Positions 43,992-52,843 of a stretch of 64,000 bases of DNA are shown piece after piece. The notes beneath the pieces are model-generated. The model worked only from the letters and a program-made list of their open reading frames with translations, did not search any database and was not told the DNA's origin. This DNA comes from Alloiococcus sp035301245. GTDB lineage: Bacteria; Bacillota; Bacilli; Lactobacillales; Carnobacteriaceae_A. Both the position numbers and the translations under genes were made by a program. The stretch lies in NCBI GenBank assembly GCA_035301245.1, contig DATGUS010000072.1:1-64000 (forward strand), written 5' to 3'. Each line of letters starts with the position of its first letter. Position 1 is the first letter of the stretch.

Positions 43992-44027
43992 AAAAAATAA
44001 AAGCTCGCATATAAACCATGCGAGCTT
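43992..44027 (-). terminator. terminator after rpsD
   Basis: An 11-bp perfect stem (AAAGCTCGCAT at 44000-44010, ATGCGAGCTTT at 44017-44027) is followed on the minus strand by TATTTTTTA. Confidence 0.85.
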
Positions 44028-44049
44028 TGTTATATTTAAAGTTATTCGA

Positions 44050-44655
44050 TTAACGGTTGTAGAACTCAACGATGAATGACTCTTCAATTTCTTGAGGCAT
44101 TTCTTCACGTAATGGAAGGCGAGTTAAACTACCTTCTAATTTATCTTCATCGAATGTTAAGAATTCTGGACGACCAAATAATGATTCAACAGATTCTTTA
44201 ATAATTGATAAGTCACGTGAGCGTTCACGAACACCAATAACTTGTCCAACTTCAACTAAATATGATGGAATGTCTACACGTTTACCATCAACTGTAATAT
44301 GACCGTGGCTAACTAACTGACGTGCTTGACGACGAGTTGAAGCTAACCCTAGACGGTAAACTAAGTTATCTAAACGACGTTCTAATAAGATCATAAAATT
44401 AGTACCTAATTTACCTTCACGGATTTTACCAGCTTCTAAGAATAAGTTGTAGAACTGACGTTCATTAACGTTATATAAATAACGTAACTTTTGTTTTTCT
44501 TTTAACTGTAAACCGTATTCTGATAATTTGTTACGGCTTGTTGGTCCGTGTTGTCCTGGTGCATATGGACGACGTGCTAATTCTTTGCCTGTACCTGAAA
44601 GTGAAATCCCTAAACGACGAGATTTTTTCCATGATGGTCCTGTATATCTTGCCAT
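44050..44655 (-). CDS. rpsD: 30S ribosomal protein S4
   Basis: Primary 16S rRNA-binding protein and small-subunit assembly starter. It begins MARYTGPSWKKSRRLGISLSG, as in Firmicutes, and has the S4 domain RRLDNLVYRLGLASTRRQARQLVSHGHITVDG. It has 201 residues and lacks the zinc-binding cysteines of the other S4 type. It stands alone, away from the large ribosomal operons, with its own consensus promoter and a structured leader. Confidence 0.97.
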   Translation of the reverse strand: MARYTGPSWKKSRRLGISLSGTGKELARRPYAPGQHGPTSRNKLSEYGLQLKEKQKLRYLYNVNERQFYNLFLEAGKIREGKLGTNFMILLERRLDNLVYRLGLASTRRQARQLVSHGHITVDGKRVDIPSYLVEVGQVIGVRERSRDLSIIKESVESLFGRPEFLTFDEDKLEGSLTRLPLREEMPQEIEESFIVEFYNR

Positions 44656-44826
44656 AATTAAATTCCTCCAATAATTTTGTTTGGAGTAAAATAACGAAAT
44701 TGAAGCTCAGTGCTCGTGCAGTTCCTTTTAATTTTCGCTTATTGCAGCCGCAAGTTACTCATTCGCACTGATAGTGCAAGGAACTGTTGACGACTTCACC
44801 ACTTCATGCTGCATTATTTTACACAA
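44656..44826 (-). ncRNA. structured 5' leader of rpsD (likely S4 autoregulation)
   Basis: About 170 bases of transcribed leader. On the minus strand, CAGTTCCTT pairs with AAGGAACTG across some 60 bases, with an inner GCACT/AGTGC hairpin. Bacillus rpsD is repressed by its own protein through its leader, so the same is likely here. The family call is by position and pairing only. Confidence 0.65.
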
Positions 44827-44831
44827 TCACT

Positions 44832-44860
44832 ATCATATCCAAATAAACACTCAATGTCAA
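44832..44860 (-). promoter_or_regulatory. strong promoter of rpsD
   Basis: Minus strand: a perfect TTGACA (44860-44855), a 17-base spacer and TATGAT (44837-44832). Confidence 0.85.
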
Positions 44861-44911
44861 GTTTTCTTACAATGTTTAGTTTTCAAACTATTTTAATAAC
44901 CTGATACTGTT

Positions 44912-45544
44912 TTACTCTTCTGCAAGAGCCATATGTGTTTCTAATGCTAATTTGTATAATGGCATCAACATATGATAAGTATCTTTAATGAATGCCATTT
45001 GTGCTTTACTGTTAGCTAAAAATGGACTATTTGATTCAATAATACGCCCAAACATGATCTCACCTTTTTTGATATTAATAACCCGATCTAACGCAGCTAA
45101 CATGCTATCTTTTGAATAATCAACGATATCAGTCTTCGTATGATCCTTCATAATTTTAAAGTCTGGACCAAAACCTTTCCATATTTCACTATTTTTTTTA
45201 AGCTTTTCAACAATCGGAATTTCATATTTTGGGTTATCAATCATCGCAAATGCAAAAAAAATAAATTCTTCATTGATTTGAATTTGAAAATGTGGATATT
45301 TTTTATAGCCTCTTTTATCTCCCCCGAAAGCACACCACGTACTTTCAGGTGGGTGAACCGTTCGTCTTAAGTGCTGTGCAATATGAAATTCGTTTAAATA
45401 ACCAGATTGTTTATTTAAATCTTCAATAATTGTATCATGAATTTCTTCGAAAACGGGTTGAATCTCTTTTCTAATTTCTTTCATACGACTCTCTAGACCA
45501 TCGACATTAAACACTTTAAAAGTCTCTTTTGTAAAATAATTCAT
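44912..45544 (-). CDS. DUF1054 (YktB family) protein
   Basis: Soluble protein of unknown function, widespread in Bacilli. Recognisable stretches are ESTWCAFGGDKRGYKKYPHFQI, VEKLKKNSEIWKGF and a C-terminal LMPLYKLA helix. It has 210 residues. I start at the ATG at 45544, 8 bases after GAGG. An extended -10 promoter (TGCTATAAT, TATAAT at 45561-45566) lies just upstream, so the leader is very short. It is divergent from ald. Confidence 0.85.
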   Translation of the reverse strand: MNYFTKETFKVFNVDGLESRMKEIRKEIQPVFEEIHDTIIEDLNKQSGYLNEFHIAQHLRRTVHPPESTWCAFGGDKRGYKKYPHFQIQINEEFIFFAFAMIDNPKYEIPIVEKLKKNSEIWKGFGPDFKIMKDHTKTDIVDYSKDSMLAALDRVINIKKGEIMFGRIIESNSPFLANSKAQMAFIKDTYHMLMPLYKLALETHMALAEE

Positions 45545-45604
45545 TTTCATCACCTCTTTCATTATAGCAAAAACACTTTTTTGAAAACGCTTAATCTATG
45601 AATC

Positions 45605-45633
45605 TTTTCATATTTTCATAATAATGTTATAAT
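45605..45633 (+). promoter_or_regulatory. promoter of ald
   Basis: TTTTCA (45605-45610), a 17-base spacer and a perfect TATAAT (45628-45633) with TG one base before it. The start codon is 36 bases downstream. Confidence 0.6.
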
Positions 45634-45668
45634 TAATTACATCGTAAGATATTCAAGGAGGACAAAAT

Positions 45669-46778
45669 ATGATTATTGGAGTTCCTAAAGAAATAAAAGC
45701 TCTAGAAAACCGAGTGGCTATGACACCAGATAATGTTCGTGTGTTGGTGCAAGATGGTCATACGGTTTATGTAGAAACAAACGCTGGTGAGGGTTCAAAC
45801 TTCAGTGACGAAGCATATGAAAAAGCAGGTGCTGAAGTTAAAGATTCTGTAGCGGATGTATGGAAAGCAGATATGATTGTTAAAGTTAAAGAACCCCTTA
45901 AAGAAGAGTATCAATACTTCTATGAAGGACAAATTATCTTCACTTACCTACACTTAGCAAATGATGAAGCATTGACAAAGGAATTAACTGATAAAGGCGT
46001 CACTGCTATTGCCTATGAAACAATTGTTGAAAACGGTAAGTTGCCATTATTAACACCAATGAGTGAGGTTGCCGGTAAAATGGCTGTACAAGCCGGGGCT
46101 CGTTTCTTAGAAAAAATTCAAGGTGGTAAAGGTATCCTACTAGGTGCGGTTACTACTGTACCAAAAGCAAAAGTAACCATTATTGGTGGCGGAATTGTTG
46201 GAGAGAATGCTGCGAAAATTGCAAAAGGTATGGGTGCAGATGTTACTATTCTAGACTTAAACCCTGAGCGATTAGCAGAATTAGAAAACATCTTCAATGA
46301 CAACGTAAACACAGTGATGTCAACACCTACAAATATCGCAAAAGCAGTTAAGGACAGTGACCTTGTTATTACAGGTGTCTTAATTGCTGGAGCTAGAGCA
46401 CCTATCTTAGTTACTGAAGACATGGTTAAATCAATGGATGAAGGTTCAGTAATCGTTGATATCGCGATTGATCAAGGTGGAAACGTTGAAACATCATCTC
46501 ACGCCACAACTCATGATGAACCTATTTATACTAAACATGGTGTTATTCACTACACTGTTGCTAATATTCCTGGTGCAGTACCACGTACTTCTACAATGGC
46601 TTTAACTAACGCTACCTTAAACTATACAAGAACTTTAGCAAGTAAAGACCTTAAAGACGCTTTTGAAGACCCAAGAATTGCTTCTGGTGTGAACGTATAT
46701 AAAGGAAAATTAACTAACAAAGCTGTGGCAGAATCCTTCCAAATTGACTACAATTCACTAGAAGACTTATTAGACTAA
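45669..46778 (+). CDS. ald: alanine dehydrogenase
   Basis: NAD-dependent interconversion of L-alanine with pyruvate and ammonia. It has 369 residues: MIIGVPKEIKALENRVAMTP at the N-terminus, LTPMSEVAGKMAVQAGA, and the Rossmann motif IIGGGIVGENAAKIAKGMGADVTILD. The catalytic Lys and His are in KVKEP and YLHLA. AAGGAGGA precedes the ATG. It is monocistronic, ended by a long terminator. With gdhA about 5 kb away it gives a way to move nitrogen through alanine and glutamate. Confidence 0.96.
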   Translation: MIIGVPKEIKALENRVAMTPDNVRVLVQDGHTVYVETNAGEGSNFSDEAYEKAGAEVKDSVADVWKADMIVKVKEPLKEEYQYFYEGQIIFTYLHLANDEALTKELTDKGVTAIAYETIVENGKLPLLTPMSEVAGKMAVQAGARFLEKIQGGKGILLGAVTTVPKAKVTIIGGGIVGENAAKIAKGMGADVTILDLNPERLAELENIFNDNVNTVMSTPTNIAKAVKDSDLVITGVLIAGARAPILVTEDMVKSMDEGSVIVDIAIDQGGNVETSSHATTHDEPIYTKHGVIHYTVANIPGAVPRTSTMALTNATLNYTRTLASKDLKDAFEDPRIASGVNVYKGKLTNKAVAESFQIDYNSLEDLLD

Positions 46779-46803
46779 TTAAATTTAGAAAATAAAGCAT
46801 TTT

Positions 46804-46847
46804 AAAAAGCCATCGAAGCGTAAAAACTTACGTTTCGATGGCTTTTT
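46804..46847. terminator. bidirectional terminator between ald and the siderophore operon
   Basis: A 19-bp stem with a single G-U pair (46804-46822 with 46829-46847; core AGCCATCGAA) and a 6-base loop has A5 before and T5 after. It serves ald (+) and the converging transporter operon (-). Confidence 0.92.
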
Positions 46848-46873
46848 GTTTTGATATTTTAATTGACTACCTG

Positions 46874-47809
46874 TTATTCAAATACTACACTAACTTCTTC
46901 CATCATTTTAGAAAAAGCTTGGGTGCCTCCTTCAGATAAGTACCATACATCCGGCGTTAAATAAATAATCTGATCTGTTTCATAAGCGGTAGTTTGTTGA
47001 ATTAGGGAATTATCTGTGAAATCATCTGATGCTTCCCCACCAATCGCTGCTGTACGATCCATCACAAAAATAACATCAGGATCTTGATCTAATATATATT
47101 CATAGGAAATATCCATCCCATGTCGAGAAGATTCAATTTCTTCATCAACTGGTGTGAAACCAAATAAATCATGAACAAATCCAAATCGTGAACCACTGCC
47201 GTAAGTAGACAATGATCCTTCATTGGTCATAATAAATAAAGTTGATAAATCTGAGTCTTCTGTTAATTGCTGCAGCTCTTCTAATTGCTTAGTTAAATCT
47301 CCTTCAATTTGTTCCGCTTCATCTTCAATATCAAAAATTTTCGAATAACGTACTAAATTATTTTGGATAGTGGGCCATAATTCATTATTATTGTTACTCA
47401 AATCAATCGTCGGCACAAATTTACTTAAGCCATCATAACTATCCCTCGAACGACCGGATACGATGGCCATATCTGGTTCATTCGCATTTGTTATTTCATA
47501 GTCTACTTCATGTAATGTTCCAGCAATCGGTAAATCTTTATACTCATTGAGGTGCCCAGGCAAATTCTCTGTCGATGTAACAACGACACGATCACTCAAC
47601 CCTAAATCTTGTAATATATCTAACTGCCCATTATCAAAAACAGCTAAACGTTCTGGATCTTTAGGCACCGATACGCTTTCATTCCTAGCATCATCTATGG
47701 TTACTGTCGATTTTTCTTGATCGGTTCCTTGTTCATTTTCATTCGTATCTCCACAAGCTACAAGTAAAGTAGCTGATAAAAGTAATGCTGTGCTTAGTGA
47801 TTTTTTCAT
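46874..47809 (-). CDS. iron-siderophore ABC transporter, binding lipoprotein
   Basis: Extracellular substrate-binding lipoprotein. The signal peptide ends in LLVACGDT, with the lipid-bearing Cys at about residue 19. The mature part is a class III (FatB/YclQ/FepB type) binding protein: PERLAVFDNGQLDILQDLGL, EPDMAIVSGR, DPDVIFVMDRTAAIGG. It has 311 residues. It is the last gene of the four-gene transporter operon and ends at a bidirectional terminator. The siderophore is not known; petrobactin-type or catecholate is a guess from YclQ likeness. Confidence 0.9.
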   Translation of the reverse strand: MKKSLSTALLLSATLLVACGDTNENEQGTDQEKSTVTIDDARNESVSVPKDPERLAVFDNGQLDILQDLGLSDRVVVTSTENLPGHLNEYKDLPIAGTLHEVDYEITNANEPDMAIVSGRSRDSYDGLSKFVPTIDLSNNNNELWPTIQNNLVRYSKIFDIEDEAEQIEGDLTKQLEELQQLTEDSDLSTLFIMTNEGSLSTYGSGSRFGFVHDLFGFTPVDEEIESSRHGMDISYEYILDQDPDVIFVMDRTAAIGGEASDDFTDNSLIQQTTAYETDQIIYLTPDVWYLSEGGTQAFSKMMEEVSVVFE

Positions 47810-47829
47810 TTATTATGTCTCTCTTCCAT

Positions 47830-48588
47830 TTAATTGTAATACAACACCATTTTTTTGTTATTTTTTTCTAATATTTCAACATCCATCTCGAAAAGTTCAT
47901 CCAAAACAGGTTTAGTAATGACTTCATCAACCGTTCCCGTTTTAAACAACTGACCATCTTTCATGGCAATAATATTATCAGCATAAGCTGCCGCGTAATT
48001 AATATCGTGTACCACAACGATGACGGTTTTATTTAAATCATCAACTAATTGACGAATGGTACGCATCATCTTCACTCCATAACTCATATCCAAGTTATTT
48101 AATGGTTCATCGAGTAAAATATAATCGGTATCTTGGCATAATACCATAGCAATCAAAGCTCGTTGAAGTTGACCGCCAGAAAGTGTGTCAATATACTGAT
48201 ATTGCAAATCTTTTAGCCCTAAGTAAGAAAGTGCTTTTTCGACTTTACCCAAGCAATTCGCATTCAACCGTCCTTTTGTGTATGGAAAACGCCCAAAAGA
48301 AACTAATTCTCTCACTGTTAAGCGAATATTCATATGGTTTGTTTGCTTTAAAAATGATAATCTTTTCGCTAATTCATCTTGTCTGTATGTCTTGACCTCA
48401 CTCCCATCAATAGTAATAAAACCATGATCACTGGGTACAAGACGGCTAATAATTTCAAGTAACGTACTTTTACCAGCCCCATTCGGTCCGATACAAGCTG
48501 TCATTTTTCCTTTTTCAATAGGTAATGTCACATCAGAGACAACGGCTTTATCTCCAAATGTTTTCGTTACGTGTTGTAAATCCATCAT
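47830..48588 (-). CDS. iron-siderophore ABC transporter, ATPase
   Basis: Energises siderophore uptake. It has 252 residues with Walker A GPNGAGKSTLL, Q-loop, signature LSGGQLQRALIAM, Walker B DYILLDEPLNNLD and the switch His in VVVHD. Its start codon overlaps the stop of the upstream permease by one base; the next gene is the binding lipoprotein. It resembles YclP/FatC-type ATPases. Confidence 0.93.
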   Translation of the reverse strand: MMDLQHVTKTFGDKAVVSDVTLPIEKGKMTACIGPNGAGKSTLLEIISRLVPSDHGFITIDGSEVKTYRQDELAKRLSFLKQTNHMNIRLTVRELVSFGRFPYTKGRLNANCLGKVEKALSYLGLKDLQYQYIDTLSGGQLQRALIAMVLCQDTDYILLDEPLNNLDMSYGVKMMRTIRQLVDDLNKTVIVVVHDINYAAAYADNIIAMKDGQLFKTGTVDEVITKPVLDELFEMDVEILEKNNKKMVLYYN

Positions 48589-49550
48589 TAGATTTGATTC
48601 CTTTCTCTGACAATTAAGTATAAGAAGTAAATTCCACCGACTAATTCAATGATGACCCCGACTGATGTTCGCACTGGTAAAAGATGTTCGACAACAAATT
48701 GACTTCCTATAAGTAAGATCGTTGTTAACAATGTCCCACCAAAAAATATAGCCGTATGCTTATAAGTTGAAAATAGTCGGTAAGATAAGTTGGCTCCTAA
48801 GAAACCTAAAAAAGTTACCGGACCGACTAACGCTGTGGACACAGCTGTTAAAATACTCACAATAATAAATAAACTAAAGTATTCTCGACTCACATTTACA
48901 CCGAGTCCTTTTGCATAGATATCCCCTAAATGAAGGACATCTAACGTGTTCGAATGAAATATTAAATAAATAATGATAGGTACAGATATTAAAAATGTAA
49001 TCCATACAAGTGAGGTATCAATGGTATTAAAACTAACCAATGTTCGTGACAGTATAGATTCAAATTCGTTCGGATCAATCAGCGCTTGCATAAAGGTCGT
49101 TAGATTACTCATTAACGTTCCAAATATTAAGCCTGTCATTAAGAGTAAATAAATACGTCCCGGATAAACTTTAAAAAATATATAAAACAAGCTTAAACTG
49201 CCAATACTCATCAAGAGTGTACTTACTAGGAAATTGATTTGGGCATTAATAACCAAAACATGAGAAGATCCAAATAAGAAAATTATGACTGTCTGGAATA
49301 AACCATACAGACTGTCTAGACCAATAATACTTGGACTTAAAATGTTATTTTTAGTAATCGTTTGAAACACGATTGTTGCTATAGACGTACTCATACCGAC
49401 GAGTAGAAAAGTAGGAATACGAGCAACTCTTAAATTCAGTGCAAAAGCTAAATTTTCTCTTGTGTTATAAAATAAATAAAGAACTATTAATAATATTAAA
49501 AGAACAGTTAATAAAACAAAATGTATATATTTTTGGTACTTATTGAGCAT
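48588..49550 (-). CDS. iron-siderophore ABC transporter, permease 2
   Basis: Membrane permease of the BtuC/FecCD family with about nine hydrophobic helices and the conserved LVGPVTFLGFLGANLSYRLF segment that contacts the ATPase. It has 320 residues. I start at the ATG at 49550, 8 bases after GAGG, giving an 11-base overlap with the end of permease 1. It pairs with that permease to form a heterodimeric channel, as YclN/YclO do. Confidence 0.92.
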   Translation of the reverse strand: MLNKYQKYIHFVLLTVLLILLIVLYLFYNTRENLAFALNLRVARIPTFLLVGMSTSIATIVFQTITKNNILSPSIIGLDSLYGLFQTVIIFLFGSSHVLVINAQINFLVSTLLMSIGSLSLFYIFFKVYPGRIYLLLMTGLIFGTLMSNLTTFMQALIDPNEFESILSRTLVSFNTIDTSLVWITFLISVPIIIYLIFHSNTLDVLHLGDIYAKGLGVNVSREYFSLFIIVSILTAVSTALVGPVTFLGFLGANLSYRLFSTYKHTAIFFGGTLLTTILLIGSQFVVEHLLPVRTSVGVIIELVGGIYFLYLIVRERNQI

Positions 49551-50517
49551 TACTTTCACCTCTTAAAATTAAAAATAAAAATAATGCACTACCGATGACG
49601 CCAACAACCACACTAATCGGTAATTCATACGGAGCGATAATTACTCTAGCGAAAATATCACACAGTATTGTAAATAAAGCACCAAATAAAGCTGTCGGAA
49701 ATAATATCTTTTTAAAGTTATCTCCTGCTTTAAGTGATATTAAGTTCGGTACAATAATCCCAACGAATGGAATGGACCCTACTGTAAGTAATACAGATGT
49801 TGTTCCTAAAGCTACAATTAAAATACCTACAAACTCTATAGTGTTATATGAAATGCCTAACTGAGTTGCCATCTCTCTCCCTAATCCCATGACTGTAAAA
49901 TAGTGAGCAAACATATATATAAAAATTAAAACAGGGAAAGCCAGAAAAATTAAGGTATAATTATCAGACGTAACCATTGAAAAATTCCCTTGCAACCATG
50001 CACTCACGTTTTGAACAAGTTCGTATCTTAGGGCAAAATAGCTTCCAATCGAGTTGATTACATTCCCAAACATTAAACCAATTAATGGAATCATGATCGA
50101 TTTATTATGTTTCAACGTTCTCAGTGAGAACACAAAGATTAATGTGCCTAATGTTGAAAATAAGAACGCAAAGATTATTTTTTGAAAATAAGTCCCTGAT
50201 GACAAAAGTATCATTGACATTATGACACCAAAGCGTGCACTGGACAAAGTCCCGGCCGTAGTCGGAGACACAAATTTATTTTGGGTTAATTGCTGCATCA
50301 CTAAGCCGGCAATGGCTAAAGTTGAACCTGATAATATTAAACTGATTGTTCTAGGTATGCGGGTTGTCATTAAAACAAGTCTTTGAACGTTCGTCAATGA
50401 AAACAAATTAAAAATAGATAGATTTTGAACACCAACAAACAGTGAGGCGACTGCAACAAAAAATAGCATGAAGATGCCACTAAGACGTAACCAATACCTA
50501 GTACTTTTAAGATGCAA
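49540..50517 (-). CDS. iron-siderophore ABC transporter, permease 1
   Basis: BtuC/FecCD permease of 325 residues, the first gene of the operon. It has about nine hydrophobic helices, GSTLAIAGLVMQQLTQNKFVSP near the N-terminus and the coupling segment VGSIPFVGIIVPNLISL. The start is TTG, with GGAGAG 8 bases before it. A Fur-box-like site and a promoter lie just upstream, so the operon should be switched on by iron shortage. Confidence 0.92.
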   Translation of the reverse strand: MHLKSTRYWLRLSGIFMLFFVAVASLFVGVQNLSIFNLFSLTNVQRLVLMTTRIPRTISLILSGSTLAIAGLVMQQLTQNKFVSPTTAGTLSSARFGVIMSMILLSSGTYFQKIIFAFLFSTLGTLIFVFSLRTLKHNKSIMIPLIGLMFGNVINSIGSYFALRYELVQNVSAWLQGNFSMVTSDNYTLIFLAFPVLIFIYMFAHYFTVMGLGREMATQLGISYNTIEFVGILIVALGTTSVLLTVGSIPFVGIIVPNLISLKAGDNFKKILFPTALFGALFTILCDIFARVIIAPYELPISVVVGVIGSALFLFLILRGESNAQ

Positions 50518-50554
50518 GTAATCAACTCTCCTTTCTTAAAATAAGAATATTAAT

Positions 50555-50569
50555 TGAAAACGATTCTCA
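50555..50569 (-). promoter_or_regulatory. Fur-box-like operator of the siderophore operon
   Basis: Minus strand: TGAGAAT-C-GTTTTCA fits the 7-1-7 Fur pattern TGATAAT-n-ATTATCA with three mismatches. It sits just downstream of the predicted transcription start, where bound Fur would block transcription. Confidence 0.7.
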
Positions 50570-50583
50570 TTTTCTTTACGTAT

Positions 50584-50612
50584 ATTGTAACGAATAATTT
50601 TTATTTTCGCAA
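50584..50612 (-). promoter_or_regulatory. promoter of the siderophore operon
   Basis: Minus strand: TTGCGA (50612-50607), a 17-base spacer and TACAAT (50589-50584); the Fur-like site follows about 15 bases on. Confidence 0.55.
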
Positions 50613-50672
50613 TATCTTATTAATAAATCGTTGATATTTCTTTATTTTTATATGTATATAGTTACATAAAAC

Positions 50673-50702
50673 AAAAAAGAGATGGTCTTTTTGACCATCT
50701 CT
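50673..50702 (-). terminator. terminator after gdhA
   Basis: A 10-bp perfect stem (AGAGATGGTC at 50678-50687, GACCATCTCT at 50693-50702) with a 5-T loop is followed on the minus strand by T6. Confidence 0.88.
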
Positions 50703-50725
50703 AGATTATATTATTCTAATGTACT

Positions 50726-52075
50726 TTATACAACACCTTGTAATTCCATCGCTTTCAAGACACGTTTTGCTCCGGCGATATTGGCGCCTAAAACAAGGTT
50801 GTCTTTATCACCGTGTTCTTCAGCCGCTTCACTACAAACATCGTAAATATCTTTCATAATACTTTTTAATTGTGTATCTACCTGTTCGAATGTCCAAGAT
50901 AAACGTTGTGAGTTTTGCGACATCTCTAAAGCTGAGACGGCTACCCCTCCCGCATTAGCTGCTTTACCAGGACAGTGAATAATATCACTATCTGCAAAAA
51001 CTTTCATACCTTTATTGTCTACTGGCATATTTGCGCCTTCAGCAATCACAAGAGGTCCAGATTTAACGATTTTATGAGCTAACTCTTCATCAATTTCATT
51101 TTGTGTTGCGCATGGAAGAGCAATATCATATTTCTCTTCAATTAACCAAACTGATTTATCTTTATGATATTCGGCATCTTTATGATCTTTTAAATAATCT
51201 TCCAATGTATGATTCGGATCACTCTTAATTTCTATAACACTATCAGCATCAATACCATTAGGATCAGTTAAATAACCGCTGCGATCAGAACAAGCAATAA
51301 CCGTTGCACCAAGTTCGGATGCTTTTTTAATGGCATAACTTGCCACATTACCTGATCCTGAGACAACCACTTTCTTACCTTCGAATGAATCGTTACGGTC
51401 ATCTAAAAGGTTATTCACAAAATAAATTAACCCAAATCCAGTTGCTTCAGTTCGACCGATGCTCCCCCAAAAAGTTAGTGGTTTACCAGTTAACACACCG
51501 GGTGTAATTTCTTTAAGTCGCTTATATTGACCAAACATATAAGAAACCTCTCTTGCATGAACACCAATATCTCCTGCTGGTACGTCTATATCAGGGCCAA
51601 TATATTTTTGAAGTTCAGTCATAAAACTCTGGCAGAAACGCATAATTTCTGCATCCGATTTCCCTTTTGGATTAAAGTCACTGCCACCTTTACCGCCACC
51701 GATTGGTAATTTTGTTAAACTATTTTTAAAAACTTGTTCAAAGCCTAAAAAGCGGATAATACTTTCATTAACCGATGGATCAAATCGAATGCCACCTTTA
51801 TATGGACCTAAAGCCGAGTTGTACTGAACACGAATTCCTTCATTCGCTCGCCACTCACCTGTGTCTGTTTGCCAAGGCACTCTGAATTTAATAATGCGTT
51901 CTGGCATTACAAGTAAACTAAGTAAATTTTTCTCGATAATTTCAGGATGTTTATCTACATATTTTTCTATAGCATTTAAAAATTCTTCCACTGCTTGTAT
52001 GAATTCTTTTTTCTCTGGATGCTTATCTTTCACATTAGCGATCACTTGTTCAATATATGCTTTACTACTTGTCAT
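50726..52075 (-). CDS. gdhA: NADP-specific glutamate dehydrogenase
   Basis: Interconverts 2-oxoglutarate plus ammonia and glutamate. At 449 residues it is of the hexameric GdhA type. The catalytic Lys is in PIGGGKGGSDFNPKGKSDAEIMRFCQSFM, and the Rossmann motif is VVSGSGNVASYAIKKA; GPYKGGIRF binds substrate. NADP preference is inferred from the subgroup. It lies 33 bases after mtnN, and a TG-TATACT box in that gap may give it its own start. Confidence 0.95.
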   Translation of the reverse strand: MTSSKAYIEQVIANVKDKHPEKKEFIQAVEEFLNAIEKYVDKHPEIIEKNLLSLLVMPERIIKFRVPWQTDTGEWRANEGIRVQYNSALGPYKGGIRFDPSVNESIIRFLGFEQVFKNSLTKLPIGGGKGGSDFNPKGKSDAEIMRFCQSFMTELQKYIGPDIDVPAGDIGVHAREVSYMFGQYKRLKEITPGVLTGKPLTFWGSIGRTEATGFGLIYFVNNLLDDRNDSFEGKKVVVSGSGNVASYAIKKASELGATVIACSDRSGYLTDPNGIDADSVIEIKSDPNHTLEDYLKDHKDAEYHKDKSVWLIEEKYDIALPCATQNEIDEELAHKIVKSGPLVIAEGANMPVDNKGMKVFADSDIIHCPGKAANAGGVAVSALEMSQNSQRLSWTFEQVDTQLKSIMKDIYDVCSEAAEEHGDKDNLVLGANIAGAKRVLKAMELQGVV

Positions 52076-52108
52076 AGTATCACTCCTCTTCTAAAAGTAT
52101 ACCATTTT

Positions 52109-52810
52109 TTATTTCAAAGCTTTCATATTTGCAATTAATCGGATTACTAATGCAGCTGATTCTTTGCCAGCTTGAATAATAAATTCATCAAAGCTAACAC
52201 TAGCTTCTTCGTCACCAGCATCAGAAATCGCTCGAATAACAATAAATGGCACATCAAATTGATAACATGTTTGACCAACTGCTGCCCCTTCCATCTCAGT
52301 GATTAAAGCACTAGGAAAGAACTCTTTAATCTCAGCAATGCGTTTTTGGCTTGCAATAAATGAGTCACCTGTTACAACTTCTCCCACATGAACGACCCTG
52401 TTTAATTCCTCAGCAGTTTGTTTTGCCAATTGATATACAAATTTTTCAACTCGATAATTTAAAGGCATCTGTGGAATTTGACCAAATTCATAACCGAATG
52501 CTCTCGCATCTGCATCATTGTACATGAGCTTAGAAGACACCACTAAATCGCCTACTTTAAGACCCTCACCAATTCCACCAGCTGATCCGGAGTTAATAAC
52601 AAAAGACGACTTAAAATGATCAATTAATAAAGTTGTTGCAATCGCTGCATTTACTTTTCCTATCCCTGATTGCACAACTACGACATCAACACCATTTATG
52701 GATCCTTCATAAAATGATTGGTTAGCAATCGTTGTCTGCTGCTTATCCTTTAACTGTTCGACTAATAAACGAACCTCTTCTTCCATCGCCGCTAGAATAC
52801 CAATTTTCAA
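52109..52810 (-). CDS. mtnN: 5'-methylthioadenosine/S-adenosylhomocysteine nucleosidase
   Basis: Splits adenine from methylthioadenosine and S-adenosylhomocysteine, recycling methylation and quorum-sensing by-products. It has 233 residues with MKIGILAAMEEEVRLL, the SGSAGGIGEGLKVGD phosphorylase motif, TEMEGAAVGQTCYQF and the catalytic Asp in AISDAGDEEA. It lies in the NUDIX-small unknown-mtnN row, as in related genomes. Confidence 0.96.
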   Translation of the reverse strand: MKIGILAAMEEEVRLLVEQLKDKQQTTIANQSFYEGSINGVDVVVVQSGIGKVNAAIATTLLIDHFKSSFVINSGSAGGIGEGLKVGDLVVSSKLMYNDADARAFGYEFGQIPQMPLNYRVEKFVYQLAKQTAEELNRVVHVGEVVTGDSFIASQKRIAEIKEFFPSALITEMEGAAVGQTCYQFDVPFIVIRAISDAGDEEASVSFDEFIIQAGKESAALVIRLIANMKALK

Positions 52811-52843
52811 ATCATTTCCCCCTCTAATAAATTTATGAATAGA

